Below are positions 34,999 to 43,935 of a DNA stretch of 64,000 bases, one piece after another. A model generated the notes under the pieces. It worked only from the letters and a program-made list of their open reading frames with translations. It was not told the origin of the DNA and made no database searches. The stretch's first letter is position 1; each line of letters opens with the position of its first letter. Source of the DNA: GCA-2401155 sp045047085 (GTDB lineage: Bacteria; Pseudomonadota; Alphaproteobacteria; Rhizobiales; Rhizobiaceae); assembly GCA_045047085.1 (NCBI GenBank), contig JASFYT010000020.1, positions 62,001 to 126,000 of the forward strand, read 5' to 3'. Made by a program: the position numbers and the translations under genes.

Positions 34999-36855
34999 AT
35001 GAAAAACTTTATTATTAATCTGTCATATAGAACCAAGTGGATTATTCTTCTTCTGACCGATGTGATAATTATTGCCGTCGCGTTTTATCTGGCTTTTGCG
35101 TTACGGTATGGCAAGGCATTTCCTCTTGCCGAACTTGAGGACTATTGGCTGATAATGGTGGTTTTCATGGTGGTCGGCGGCCTCTATGCGATCTTGCTTG
35201 GCTTGCCTAACGTGAAGGTTCATGCGTTTGAAATTCAGGCTGTACAGCGTATTGCCGTTTGTTCCGTTATGCTTGCTCTAACAGCGATGAGTTTAAGCTT
35301 TTTGTTCGCTTTTTTCTCGCCTCGTTCTATTCCGATAATATTTGGTGTCTTGTTTTTTGTGGGCTCGGTCTCTTCGCGCCTTTTTGGGTTATTCTTTTTA
35401 AACTTGTTACTGAACGCCAATATAATTCGCATACCAGTTTTAATATACGGTGCGGGAGCGGCGGGCATTCAATTAGTATCTGCGTTGCGTCAATCAAGCG
35501 AGGTAAAGCCCATTGCATTTATTGACGATAATATCAGGTTGCAGAAATCCATTTTTGCGGGGCTATCCGTTTACCCTCCCAGTGCGCTGGATAAACTCGT
35601 TCGTGACAAGAAAATTCGACGTATCCTCATTGCTATGCCATCCATCGGGAAGGCGCGTAAACGCGAAATTATCCAGAGTTTGGAGCACCTAGACTGTGAT
35701 GTTCAGGTGTTGCCATCCTATGTGGAACTCATTTCCGGTAAAGACATACTTGAAGGGCTGAGATCGGTTGCATCGGACGAACTGCTTGGCAGGGAGAAAC
35801 TGGATCTGATCGATCCTGAGGTTGCCAAAAACTATCGTAAGAAATCAATATTAATTACGGGTGCTGGTGGGTCCATTGGTTCTGAACTGTGCCGCCAAAT
35901 GTTGAAGTTTAAACCGGCGAAGCTGGTTTTGTTTGAGCAGTCGGAAATCGCTCTTTATCAAATTGAACGAGAGCTGATGCCGTTGGTAAAAAAACACGGA
36001 ATTAAGCTCGAGACAGTGTTGGGATCTGTTTGTGACGGTGAAACGGTTGCATACGTATTGGCCAATCACGGAGTTCAGATTATCTTCCATGCGGCTGCGT
36101 ACAAACATGTCCCGTTGGTGGAATCAAATGAACTTGCAGGCTTGCGCAATAATGTGTTGGGTACTCACACCATGGTGGAGATGGCAGCGAATGCCGGCGT
36201 TGAGCGCTTTGTTCTTATCTCGACCGATAAAGCAGTCCGACCAACCAATATTATGGGCGCCTCAAAACGCCTTGCGGAAATGATCGTACAAGACATCGAT
36301 AAGAGGCATAGCGATACGATATTTTCAATGGTGCGGTTCGGTAATGTGCTGGGTTCATCCGGTTCTGTTATTCCTTTGTTCAGAGAACAAATTGCAAAGG
36401 GGGGCCCAATTACACTGACCCATGAAGATGTAACGCGCTTTTTCATGGCAATTTCAGAAGCTGCACACCTCGTGCTAATCTCCGGGAGTTTGGCGACGGG
36501 TGGAGATATATTTGTTTTGGACATGGGAAAACCCATTAAGATTGCTGATTTGGCCCGGCGTATGGTTGAACTGAGCGATCTTACGGTGGCGGATGAGAAG
36601 AATCCTGATGGTGATATTGAGATCGTCACTACTGGTTTGCGCCCGGGTGAGAAGCTGTATGAAGAATTGCTGATTGGTGAAGAAACACTCAGTACGCCTC
36701 ACCCCCAAATTTTGCGTGCAAAGGAAAGAGGGCTCACCCAACGTCAAGTTGCAAAGGCTCTAAGGAAACTTCATAAATCTTTGAAAACCAATGATGTCAA
36801 AGCAGCGCGCGCGCTAATTGTGCAGTGTGTCGATGGGTATCATAAACAAACTTAA
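34999..36855 (+). CDS. CapD/FlaA1-type UDP-sugar epimerase/dehydratase
   Basis: A membrane-bound nucleotide-sugar 4,6-dehydratase/epimerase of 618 residues used for capsule, exopolysaccharide or O-antigen synthesis. Four N-terminal membrane helices are followed by a CoA-binding-like Rossmann region (IYGAGAAGIQL) and an SDR domain with ITGAGGSIGSEL, AAYKHVPLVE and a ISTDKAVRPTN-MGASKR active-site segment. Full length for the WbpM/CapD class. I chose ATG 34999. It stands alone here; other polysaccharide genes are not in the window except a phosphomannomutase at the far end. Confidence 0.9.
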   Translation: MKNFIINLSYRTKWIILLLTDVIIIAVAFYLAFALRYGKAFPLAELEDYWLIMVVFMVVGGLYAILLGLPNVKVHAFEIQAVQRIAVCSVMLALTAMSLSFLFAFFSPRSIPIIFGVLFFVGSVSSRLFGLFFLNLLLNANIIRIPVLIYGAGAAGIQLVSALRQSSEVKPIAFIDDNIRLQKSIFAGLSVYPPSALDKLVRDKKIRRILIAMPSIGKARKREIIQSLEHLDCDVQVLPSYVELISGKDILEGLRSVASDELLGREKLDLIDPEVAKNYRKKSILITGAGGSIGSELCRQMLKFKPAKLVLFEQSEIALYQIERELMPLVKKHGIKLETVLGSVCDGETVAYVLANHGVQIIFHAAAYKHVPLVESNELAGLRNNVLGTHTMVEMAANAGVERFVLISTDKAVRPTNIMGASKRLAEMIVQDIDKRHSDTIFSMVRFGNVLGSSGSVIPLFREQIAKGGPITLTHEDVTRFFMAISEAAHLVLISGSLATGGDIFVLDMGKPIKIADLARRMVELSDLTVADEKNPDGDIEIVTTGLRPGEKLYEELLIGEETLSTPHPQILRAKERGLTQRQVAKALRKLHKSLKTNDVKAARALIVQCVDGYHKQT

Positions 36856-36939
36856 TTGTGTTGCGATATTGCATTGTGGAATCAGGTTTGTCGTGAAATA
36901 CTCTTGCAGCAATTTCGTAAAACGAATGGAATTTGATTG

Positions 36940-37815
36940 ATGGCTGATACTATAGAATTCACACCGCCCAGTGTTTGGAAATGGGAAAAAGAGAGTGGTG
37001 GCAGGTTTGCTAACATCAACCGACCAATTTCGGGAGCCACTCATGAGAAAGATTTTCTGGTGGGCAAGCATCCCTTGCAACTCTATTCTCTTGCTACACC
37101 TAATGGCGTGAAGGTTACGATTTTGCTCGAAGAGCTTTTGGCGCTTGGGCATGACGGAGCCGAATATGATGCGTGGCTGATTAATATTGGCGATGGAGAT
37201 CAGTTTGGCAGTGGTTTTGTTGGTGCAAACCCGAACTCAAAAATTCCAGCACTTATGGATCACAGCACCGATACGCCAACGCGCGTATTTGAATCTGGTG
37301 CTATTCTTTTATATCTGGCAGAGAAATTCGGTGAGTTTTTGCCAACCGATCCGGCCAAACGGACTGAGTGCTTGAACTGGTTGTTCTGGCAAATGGGCAG
37401 TGCGCCTTATCTCGGTGGCGGGTTTGGCCACTTTTATGCCTATGCACCGTATAAAATGGAGTATCCGATCAATCGTTTTGCAATGGAAGTGAAGCGTCAA
37501 TTGGATGTGCTCGACCAGCATTTGGCGAATAATAAGTTTATGGTTGGTGAGGATTATTCGATTGCCGATATGGCGATTTGGCCCTGGTATGGAGCATTGG
37601 TGAAGAATAAGGTTTACGAGGCCGCCGAATTCCTCGAGGCGGATACATATACCAATGTTAACCGGTGGACGGAGGAGATTGCCGGGCGCAAGGCAGTTCA
37701 GCGCGGGCGCATGGTCAACCGTACGGGAGGAGACCCTTCAGAACAGTTGCACGAACGCCATGATGCAAGTGATTTTGAAAATAGAACGCAAGATAAGCTC
37801 GAAACACTGGAGTGA
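36940..37815 (+). CDS. yghU: Glutathione S-transferase, YghU type
   Basis: A 291-residue Nu-class GST, matching the YghU organisation. An N-terminal extension (FTPPSVWKWEKESGGRF) precedes the thioredoxin-like domain, followed by the ATPNGVKVTILLEEL and GFVGANPNSKIPALMD glutathione-binding region and a helical domain with DYSIADMAIWPW. E. coli YghU binds two glutathiones and reduces disulfides and peroxides. I took ATG 36940. Confidence 0.88.
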   Translation: MADTIEFTPPSVWKWEKESGGRFANINRPISGATHEKDFLVGKHPLQLYSLATPNGVKVTILLEELLALGHDGAEYDAWLINIGDGDQFGSGFVGANPNSKIPALMDHSTDTPTRVFESGAILLYLAEKFGEFLPTDPAKRTECLNWLFWQMGSAPYLGGGFGHFYAYAPYKMEYPINRFAMEVKRQLDVLDQHLANNKFMVGEDYSIADMAIWPWYGALVKNKVYEAAEFLEADTYTNVNRWTEEIAGRKAVQRGRMVNRTGGDPSEQLHERHDASDFENRTQDKLETLE

Positions 37816-37840
37816 GATGACGAGCTTTCCGGTCTTTTGG

Positions 37841-38410
37841 CTACAGACCAAAATTGTTGTTAGAGATGAACAGCAATATTACTGAAATGCTCACGAAAGA
37901 CGCAACTGTGGTTACCAGAGTGATGCTCGCTGATATTTGTCCATAGCCATATTGGGCACCGATAATTGGGAAAATCGCCAACATGGGAGATGTGGCCAAC
38001 AAGACCGCTGTCACCTGAAGTTGCGGATTGAAATCCGGTAACAGCAATATGCATATGCCTACCATTATCGGATGGACAATTAACTTGCTGATACTGACGG
38101 CGGCAATTGATCTAATGCTGCCTTTTATTGTAGTGCCGACCAGTAGGCCGCCGACAAAAAACAACGATGTGGCGGCGGAAGCTTGTGCCATCATGTTGAC
38201 GATCTCGCCTGCGACTTCCGGCAATTGGAAGTCGGTCGTAGAAGCGAGTAAACCGGCAATGATTGCAAGGAGAATTGGGTTTTTTACCAGTTGTGCGATA
38301 ATTTCTCTCAATAAACCTGCGAAGCTATTTTGGGAATTTACGCTGGCTCCAATATCCATGATGATAAGGGCAAGGGGGAATATCAGAATAATTTCAACCA
38401 GAAGCGCCAT
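37841..38410 (-). pseudogene. Truncated auxin efflux carrier (AEC) family transporter
   Basis: A 189-residue frame with five to six membrane segments matching the C-terminal part of AEC permeases (PLALIIMDIGA, KNPILLAIIAGLLAS, LLATSPMLAIFPIIGAQYG). Family members have about 310 residues and ten segments. The N-terminal 120 residues are missing, and only 235 bases remain before the hemN stop, too short to hold them in any frame. In-frame stops lie just upstream of the first ATG. Therefore the gene is a 5'-deleted remnant. Confidence 0.75.
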
Positions 38411-38645
38411 GACTTTTGCGTGTTCCAGTTGTCCGTCTCATGTCCCACTCCTCAGTGGTTACGATGACCCAGAAACACTCTCTTATCAAATTACCCTATT
38501 TGGACCCATAGGCGCTGACGTCAGACAGGGCCATTAATTATTCCTTTGTTCATCTGGCGAATATTCAGATCTTGTCAGTAGGATCAGAACCCAAATACAA
38601 GTCAATATCGTGTTGGAACCGTGCAGGTGTCAATCTGTAGTTTGT

Positions 38646-40034
38646 TCAAGCTGTTTTTGAGTGGGTGCGTCCGCTTTGGCCGAGATAGGCATCAAAGGAA
38701 GCGGCCACATTACGGATGATGAACCGTGTATCTGCGTCTACATGTATCTCACCGTCCTCAATTGTAATGAGCCCATCTTTGGCAAGGGCGTCTAGTCGGG
38801 AATTGTCTTGCAGGAATTTATCAATGGCGATGTTGTGGGCGCTGCAGATGGGTTTTAGGTCTATTTTATATTCGCACATCAACTGCTCGATGATAGTTGC
38901 CCGCATTCGGTCTTCCCCGGTTAGTTCATATCCTTTGGCCGTAGCCAGTTTTCCTGCGAGCGTGTCTTCCGCATATCGCCCCATCGCCACATTGTTTTGT
39001 ACATATCCTTGCGGAAACTGACCGATGGAAGAAGCGCCGAGGCCGATTAATGTTTGGCAGGTGTCTGTTGTATAACCTTGAAAATTACGATGAAGATCTC
39101 CGCTGTCGAGCGCCTTTACCAAATCATCTTGCGGACAGGCATAATGATCTAGCCCGATACGGCGATATCCCTCCTTGGTCAGGGTTTCAGCAATTGCTTC
39201 TGCTTGTTCAAGTCGGCCTTCACCATCAGCGAGCGTATTTTCATCAATCATCTTTTGGTGGGTTTTGAAGGAAGGTATATGAGCATATCCGAAAACAGAA
39301 AATCTGTCCGGCATTAATTCCAGCGATTTTAATGTGGTGGTAATGCAGGATTTGACTGTTTGATGGGGCAGACCGTAAATTAGATCAAAATTGATACTTT
39401 TTACTCCGGAATTGCGCAGCATCGAAACTGTATTTGCAGTCTCCTCATAAGATTGTATGCGGTTGATTGCTTTTTGAACGGTTGGATCGAAACTTTGAAC
39501 TCCAAGGCTTGCGCGGGTTACGTTTTGTTTCCCGAATGCATCTGCAATTTCTTTTGTGAAGGTTCGTGGATCAATTTCTACCGCGATGTCGGATTGTTCG
39601 CTGAATTCAAAATTCTGCCGTAGCGAATGCATAAGTTGTGAGAAGCCGTCGGCGCCGATAATTGTTGGTGTGCCGCCGCCAAAATGTAGATGGCGAACCT
39701 TTGCCTTATGGGAAATTGTTTTTCCTGTGGTGGCAATTTCTTGTTGCAATGCCTGTAGGTAGTCAATTATCGGCTCGTTGCGTTTGGAAATTTTCGTGTG
39801 ACAACCACAATACCAGCACATTGAGCGACAGAACGGGATATGCACATAAAGCGAAATTTCCTCGTTCGGGTCGAGTGTTGATAGCCAGTCAGCGTAGGTG
39901 TGTCTGCCAATTTTGTTGGAGAAATTCGGCGCGGTTGGGTAGCTGGTATAGCGGGGCAGGCGTTCATCGTAATATTTCTTCAAGTTCACTGTGGGCATTT
40001 TTTGATCCGGTTTTGATTGTATGAATCCTTGCAT
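38646..40034 (-). CDS. hemN: Oxygen-independent coproporphyrinogen III oxidase
   Basis: Radical-SAM haem-biosynthesis enzyme of 462 residues. The 4Fe-4S motif CRSMCWYCGC follows YVHIPF, and HFGGGTPTII is the SAM-binding GGGTP segment. It replaces HemF under low oxygen. The start could be ATG 40034 or 39998. An FNR-like box lies 30-43 bases before 40034 (40064-40077), consistent with anaerobic control, and the divergent gene encodes a Crp/Fnr regulator. Confidence 0.93.
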   Translation of the reverse strand: MQGFIQSKPDQKMPTVNLKKYYDERLPRYTSYPTAPNFSNKIGRHTYADWLSTLDPNEEISLYVHIPFCRSMCWYCGCHTKISKRNEPIIDYLQALQQEIATTGKTISHKAKVRHLHFGGGTPTIIGADGFSQLMHSLRQNFEFSEQSDIAVEIDPRTFTKEIADAFGKQNVTRASLGVQSFDPTVQKAINRIQSYEETANTVSMLRNSGVKSINFDLIYGLPHQTVKSCITTTLKSLELMPDRFSVFGYAHIPSFKTHQKMIDENTLADGEGRLEQAEAIAETLTKEGYRRIGLDHYACPQDDLVKALDSGDLHRNFQGYTTDTCQTLIGLGASSIGQFPQGYVQNNVAMGRYAEDTLAGKLATAKGYELTGEDRMRATIIEQLMCEYKIDLKPICSAHNIAIDKFLQDNSRLDALAKDGLITIEDGEIHVDADTRFIIRNVAASFDAYLGQSGRTHSKTA

Positions 40035-40063
40035 ATGAATGGCATTTCCAAATCTGTACCGCG

Positions 40064-40077
40064 ATGATCCAAATCAA
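40064..40077. promoter_or_regulatory. FNR/Anr-type box between hemN and the Crp/Fnr gene
   Basis: ATGATCCAAATCAA matches the consensus TTGATNNNNATCAA at nine of ten defined positions. It lies in front of hemN and just before the likely start (40096) of the divergent regulator gene, so it can serve both. Confidence 0.7.
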
Positions 40078-40095
40078 ACATGTGCACTCCTGAAA

Positions 40096-40887
40096 ATGGT
40101 AGGTTTTGCGCAACTGGGGAGAAAAGGGGTAAGTTTTGTGGATGCGTTACTTACAAAGGATGAACTTAGATTGATCCGAAGAGGGTCATTCTTCGGTGGG
40201 TTGGATGACGATATGATGGCGTCTCTGTTGGGCGACGCATACCTTCTACGGGCCAATGCCGGAGAGATACTTTTCATGCAAGGCGATGTGGCTTCGGAAT
40301 GTTTTATTGTCGTTGAGGGTTGGGTAAAACTTTACCGTTTAACGATGGACGGGAATGAGGCCGTTGTTTCCGTTTTTGCACGTGGACAGAGTTTTGCGGA
40401 AGCGGCGGTGTTTTCTATGGATAGCTATCCGGTTGCTGCGGAGGCGGTTACAGCCTGCAAGTTATTGCGTATTTCCCGCGACGTGTTGCACCAAGAAATA
40501 CGCGAAAACCCGGAATTTGCATTGTCGATTTTATCATCGACTTCTCTGCATTTGAAACAGTTGGTGCAACAGGTTGAACAACTCAAGATGCATACGGGGG
40601 CCCAGCGCGTTGCGCGTTTTTTAGCTTCCCTTTGTCCGATGGATTTTGGAGCATGCAACATCGGCCTGCCTTATGACAAAACGCTCATTGCGGGTCGTTT
40701 GGGTATGAAGCCTGAAAGCTTGTCGAGGGCTTTCGTTAAGTTGCGAAAATTGGGGGTGCGGGTTGAGCGCAATGCCGCTGCGATCAAGGATATTGAGGTG
40801 CTGCGCCAATATGCTGAAGGTGATGATGGTAGGGCTGAATATCATCGCCCGGGGACCGCTTCCAACCGATCCTCGGCGTTGAATTAG
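40096..40887 (+). CDS. Crp/Fnr-family transcriptional regulator
   Basis: Regulator with an N-terminal cyclic-nucleotide-like sensor domain (FFGGLDDDMMASLL, AGEILFMQGDVASECFIV, VVSVFARGQSFAEAAVF) and a C-terminal winged helix (KTLIAGRLGMKPESLSRAFVK). It lacks the N-terminal cysteine cluster of oxygen-sensing FNR, so it resembles the DNR/NnrR/FixK-like group. The frame opens at 40039, only 4 bases from hemN; ATG 40096 (264 residues) leaves room for a shared promoter and is preferred. It probably binds the FNR-like box upstream and controls hemN. Confidence 0.87.
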   Translation: MVGFAQLGRKGVSFVDALLTKDELRLIRRGSFFGGLDDDMMASLLGDAYLLRANAGEILFMQGDVASECFIVVEGWVKLYRLTMDGNEAVVSVFARGQSFAEAAVFSMDSYPVAAEAVTACKLLRISRDVLHQEIRENPEFALSILSSTSLHLKQLVQQVEQLKMHTGAQRVARFLASLCPMDFGACNIGLPYDKTLIAGRLGMKPESLSRAFVKLRKLGVRVERNAAAIKDIEVLRQYAEGDDGRAEYHRPGTASNRSSALN

Positions 40888-41299
40888 CTCAACAGACTAT
40901 AAAGGCCCTCGCCATCGAGCCTTATTGACCCAAAGACATGATTTTTTCGTTTTCTTTTAGGGCTGCGACATACTCACTGAACTTGTTGGAAGAATAGTTA
41001 GCAATGACAATGCCATGCAATGCTGGCTGCTGAATCTCGGCATGTTGTGATATCTGGCCGAGGGCAGTGCCCATGAATTGTGTAATGGTGATGAGGTACG
41101 CCAGTTCTATGTAAGGCTGGAAACGGTGATGCAGATAACTCTGGTAGCAGGTTTGATCTGAGCCATATTGTTTGAAATCAGATATTCTGATCATGCGATA
41201 CCCCGAAGAGGCGACCGCCAAAACACCGGAAATACTTGTTAGACCGTGATAATTTATCGCGGGAGGTCTGAGAATATTGTGTTCTCGGCTCATTTTGTA
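40888..41299. other. Intergenic region upstream of the oxalate regulator
   Basis: About 410 bases. A minus-strand frame (40922-41293, starting MSREHNILRPP) of 123 codons is open but has no ribosome-binding site, no recognisable domain, and its start overlaps the promoter region of the GntR gene. I regard it as doubtful. Nothing else was seen. Confidence 0.35.
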
Positions 41300-41332
41300 T
41301 TGACAAGACCGCGGTTGGTGTGTGGTATACCA
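41300..41332 (+). promoter_or_regulatory. Sigma-70 promoter with overlapping GntR/FCD operator (oxalate operon)
   Basis: TTGACA (41300-41305) and TGGTAT (41323-41328) are separated by the ideal 17 bases. The -10 element is part of the perfect palindrome TGGTATACCA (41323-41332), which fits the T-GGTATACC-A type operators of FadR/FCD GntR regulators. The regulator gene starts 90 bases downstream. Confidence 0.7.
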
Positions 41333-41421
41333 ACTACAAAAAACCACGCTCCAAAGGCTGATTCTTGTAATGAATTCAGCAAATATGAGATGATTTGATC
41401 AATAAACAAACGGTGTTTTAA

Positions 41422-42138
41422 GTGTCACTTGGCGATAGTCTTAGCCCTGTATCGAGTAATTTTACCTTGAAAGGTCACATCTATGATGTCCTGCGCGAGG
41501 CAATTTTGTCGATGGATATCTATGATGAAAACGCAGACCTTCGGCTTGATGAACGCGGAATTGCAGAAAAACTTGGTATCTCACGCACGCCTGTTCGTGA
41601 TGCATTTGCAAAACTTGAGCAGGAGGGTTTCGTTGAAATCCAGCCGCGCAAAGGCATATATATTGTTCGTAAATCCCTGAGCGAAGTGCTTGATATGATT
41701 GTGGTTTGGGCTGCCCTTGAGAGCATGGCAGCACGCCTCGCCACTGAACGGGCCAGCGATGATGACTTTAAATCCCTGCGAAAATTTGCCATGGACCATT
41801 CCCAACATGCAGCGCGTGCTGAGCTTGAAGAATATTCCGATGCTAATATAAAATTCCACCAACAGATTTTAGACCTGTCCCAGTGTTCGCTTTTGCGTTC
41901 GACAGCCGACGGTCTTTTCCAACATATGCATGCTGTGCGCCGCCGGGCGATGGGTGAAAATGACCGGGCAACGCGCTCGGTGGTGGATCATATGGAAATT
42001 ATCGAAGCGCTCGAAAGTCGGGATGCTGATCTTGCCGGCAAGCTGGTTCGTGATCACACCATGCGGCTACACGACCACGTGCGCCGCCGGTGGTCAAAAC
42101 TTGAATATGTAACACAAATGAAAACGATGGTTGGTTAG
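41422..42138 (+). CDS. GntR-family regulator (FCD domain) of the oxalate operon
   Basis: A 238-residue regulator. The N-terminal winged helix (HIYDVLREAILSM, LDERGIAEKLGISRTPVRDAF, RKGIYIV) is followed by an all-helical FCD ligand domain with metal-ligand-like Asp/His residues (YSDANIKFHQQIL, HMEIIEALESRD, VRDHTMRLHDHV). The start is GTG 41422. It is the first gene of the block, 35 bases before oxc, with a self-overlapping operator in its promoter. It probably senses oxalate, oxalyl-CoA or formyl-CoA (inference). Confidence 0.88.
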   Translation: MSLGDSLSPVSSNFTLKGHIYDVLREAILSMDIYDENADLRLDERGIAEKLGISRTPVRDAFAKLEQEGFVEIQPRKGIYIVRKSLSEVLDMIVVWAALESMAARLATERASDDDFKSLRKFAMDHSQHAARAELEEYSDANIKFHQQILDLSQCSLLRSTADGLFQHMHAVRRRAMGENDRATRSVVDHMEIIEALESRDADLAGKLVRDHTMRLHDHVRRRWSKLEYVTQMKTMVG

Positions 42139-42173
42139 CCCACCTTTGAAGATTTAGACGGAGAATTCCCTTA

Positions 42174-43892
42174 ATGTCGAGCGAAAACCCACAAGAAACA
42201 CAAAACCTGACGGATGGGTTTCATCTTATCATTGACGCGCTAAAGCTGAATGATGTCAAAACGATCTATGGTGTGCCCGGTATTCCGATTACTGATTTGG
42301 GCCGTATGGCGCAGGCTGAGGGAATGCGGGTTCTTTCTTTTCGTCATGAACAAAATGCAGGCTTTGCTGCCGCGATTGCCGGTTATTTGACCAAGAAACC
42401 GGGTGTTTGCCTAACGGTTTCTGCGCCGGGTTTCCTGAATGGTTTGACCGCATTGGCCCATGCCACGACCAATTGTTTTCCGATGATCCTTATCTCTGGT
42501 TCTTCCGAGCGGGAAATTGTTGACCTTCAGCAGGGTGACTATGAAGAGATGGACCAACTGGCAATTGCCAAGCCTCTTTGCAAAGCTGCCTACCGCGTGC
42601 TGAACGCCGAAGATATCGGCATTGGTATTGCGCGTGCTATCCGTGCTGCGGTTTCTGGTCGTCCGGGCGGTGTTTATCTTGATTTGCCCGCAAAACTGAT
42701 TGGTCAGGTAATGGATGCGGACGCTGGCGCGAAATCTCTGGTTAAGGTGATTGATCCGGCACCCCGTCAAATTCCGGCACCTGATGCCGTTGCTCGTGCG
42801 CTTGATGTGCTTAAGGGTGCAAAGCGACCTTTGATTATTCTTGGCAAGGGTGCAGCCTATGCACAGGCAGATGATGAAATTCGCACCTTTGTTGAAAAGA
42901 GTGGCATTCCTTATCTTCCAATGAGTATGGCCAAGGGACTGCTTCCTGATACGCATCTTCAATCGGCAGGACCGGCGCGTTCGCTGGCGTTGAAAGAATC
43001 TGATGTGGTGGTGATGATTGGTGCGCGTCTTAACTGGCTGCTATCTCACGGTAAGGGCAAAACTTGGGGTACTGAACCTAAGAAATTTATCCAGATTGAT
43101 ATTGAGCCGAAGGAAATGGACTCCAACGTAGAGATTGCTGCCCCATTGGTAGGCGATATCGGATCCGTTGTTTCCGCATTGATTGAGGGCATGGGTGACG
43201 ATTGGTCAGTGCCGTCTACTGAATGGACGGGTGCGATCAGGGATAAGGTTGAAACCAATATCGCCAGAATGGCTCCGCGCCTGATGAATAACAATTCGCC
43301 GATGGATTACCACGGTGCCTTGGGCGCATTGCGTACAATCATCAAGGATCGTCCTGATGCAATCCTTGTGAATGAAGGTGCAAACACTCTCGATTTTGCT
43401 CGTAGCATTATCGATATGTACAAACCTCGCAAACGTCTCGACGTCGGCACATGGGGTGTGATGGGCATCGGTATGGGGCAAGCAATTGCAGCGGCCGTTG
43501 AAACGGGGCATCCGGTTCTGGCAATTGAGGGCGATAGCGCCTTTGGTTTCTCCGGCATGGAGGTGGAAACCATCTGCCGTTACAATCTGCCGATCTGTAT
43601 TGTGGTGTTTAACAATAACGGCATTTATCGGGGTACTGATGTGAACCCGACCGGGGGGGCTGATGCCGCTCCAACCGTCTTTGTTAAAGGTAGTCGGTAT
43701 GACCAGATGATGGCATCGTTTGGCGGTGTCGGTGTGAACGTGACTTCGCCTGATGAACTGGCTCAAGCTGTGGCAGAAGCCATGGATTCTGGCAAACCTA
43801 CCCTTGTTAACGCGGTGATTGATCCTGAATCCGGTACTGAGAGTGGCCGCATCGGCAATCTTAATCCGCAGAGCGTGGTCTCGAAAAAATGA
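42174..43892 (+). CDS. oxc: Oxalyl-CoA decarboxylase
   Basis: A 572-residue ThDP enzyme that decarboxylates oxalyl-CoA to formyl-CoA and CO2. It follows Oxc closely: TIYGVPGIPITDLGR at the N-terminus, the ThDP glutamate region FRHEQNAGFAAAIAG, and the cofactor motif EGDSAFGFSGMEVETICRY with FNNNGIYRG. Full length for the family. Placement directly before a formyl-CoA transferase gene confirms the assignment. It has a GGAG ribosome-binding site. Confidence 0.95.
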   Translation: MSSENPQETQNLTDGFHLIIDALKLNDVKTIYGVPGIPITDLGRMAQAEGMRVLSFRHEQNAGFAAAIAGYLTKKPGVCLTVSAPGFLNGLTALAHATTNCFPMILISGSSEREIVDLQQGDYEEMDQLAIAKPLCKAAYRVLNAEDIGIGIARAIRAAVSGRPGGVYLDLPAKLIGQVMDADAGAKSLVKVIDPAPRQIPAPDAVARALDVLKGAKRPLIILGKGAAYAQADDEIRTFVEKSGIPYLPMSMAKGLLPDTHLQSAGPARSLALKESDVVVMIGARLNWLLSHGKGKTWGTEPKKFIQIDIEPKEMDSNVEIAAPLVGDIGSVVSALIEGMGDDWSVPSTEWTGAIRDKVETNIARMAPRLMNNNSPMDYHGALGALRTIIKDRPDAILVNEGANTLDFARSIIDMYKPRKRLDVGTWGVMGIGMGQAIAAAVETGHPVLAIEGDSAFGFSGMEVETICRYNLPICIVVFNNNGIYRGTDVNPTGGADAAPTVFVKGSRYDQMMASFGGVGVNVTSPDELAQAVAEAMDSGKPTLVNAVIDPESGTESGRIGNLNPQSVVSKK

Positions 43893-43935
43893 ATTTAATA
43901 TCTTTAAAACAAACACTTAAAAATCGGAGTACGCT

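Noticed and set aside
40922..41347. Minus-strand frame of 141 codons before the GntR gene
   Set aside because: The start region overlaps the divergent promoter and operator, there is no ribosome-binding site, and no family is recognised. Kept only as a note on the intergenic region.
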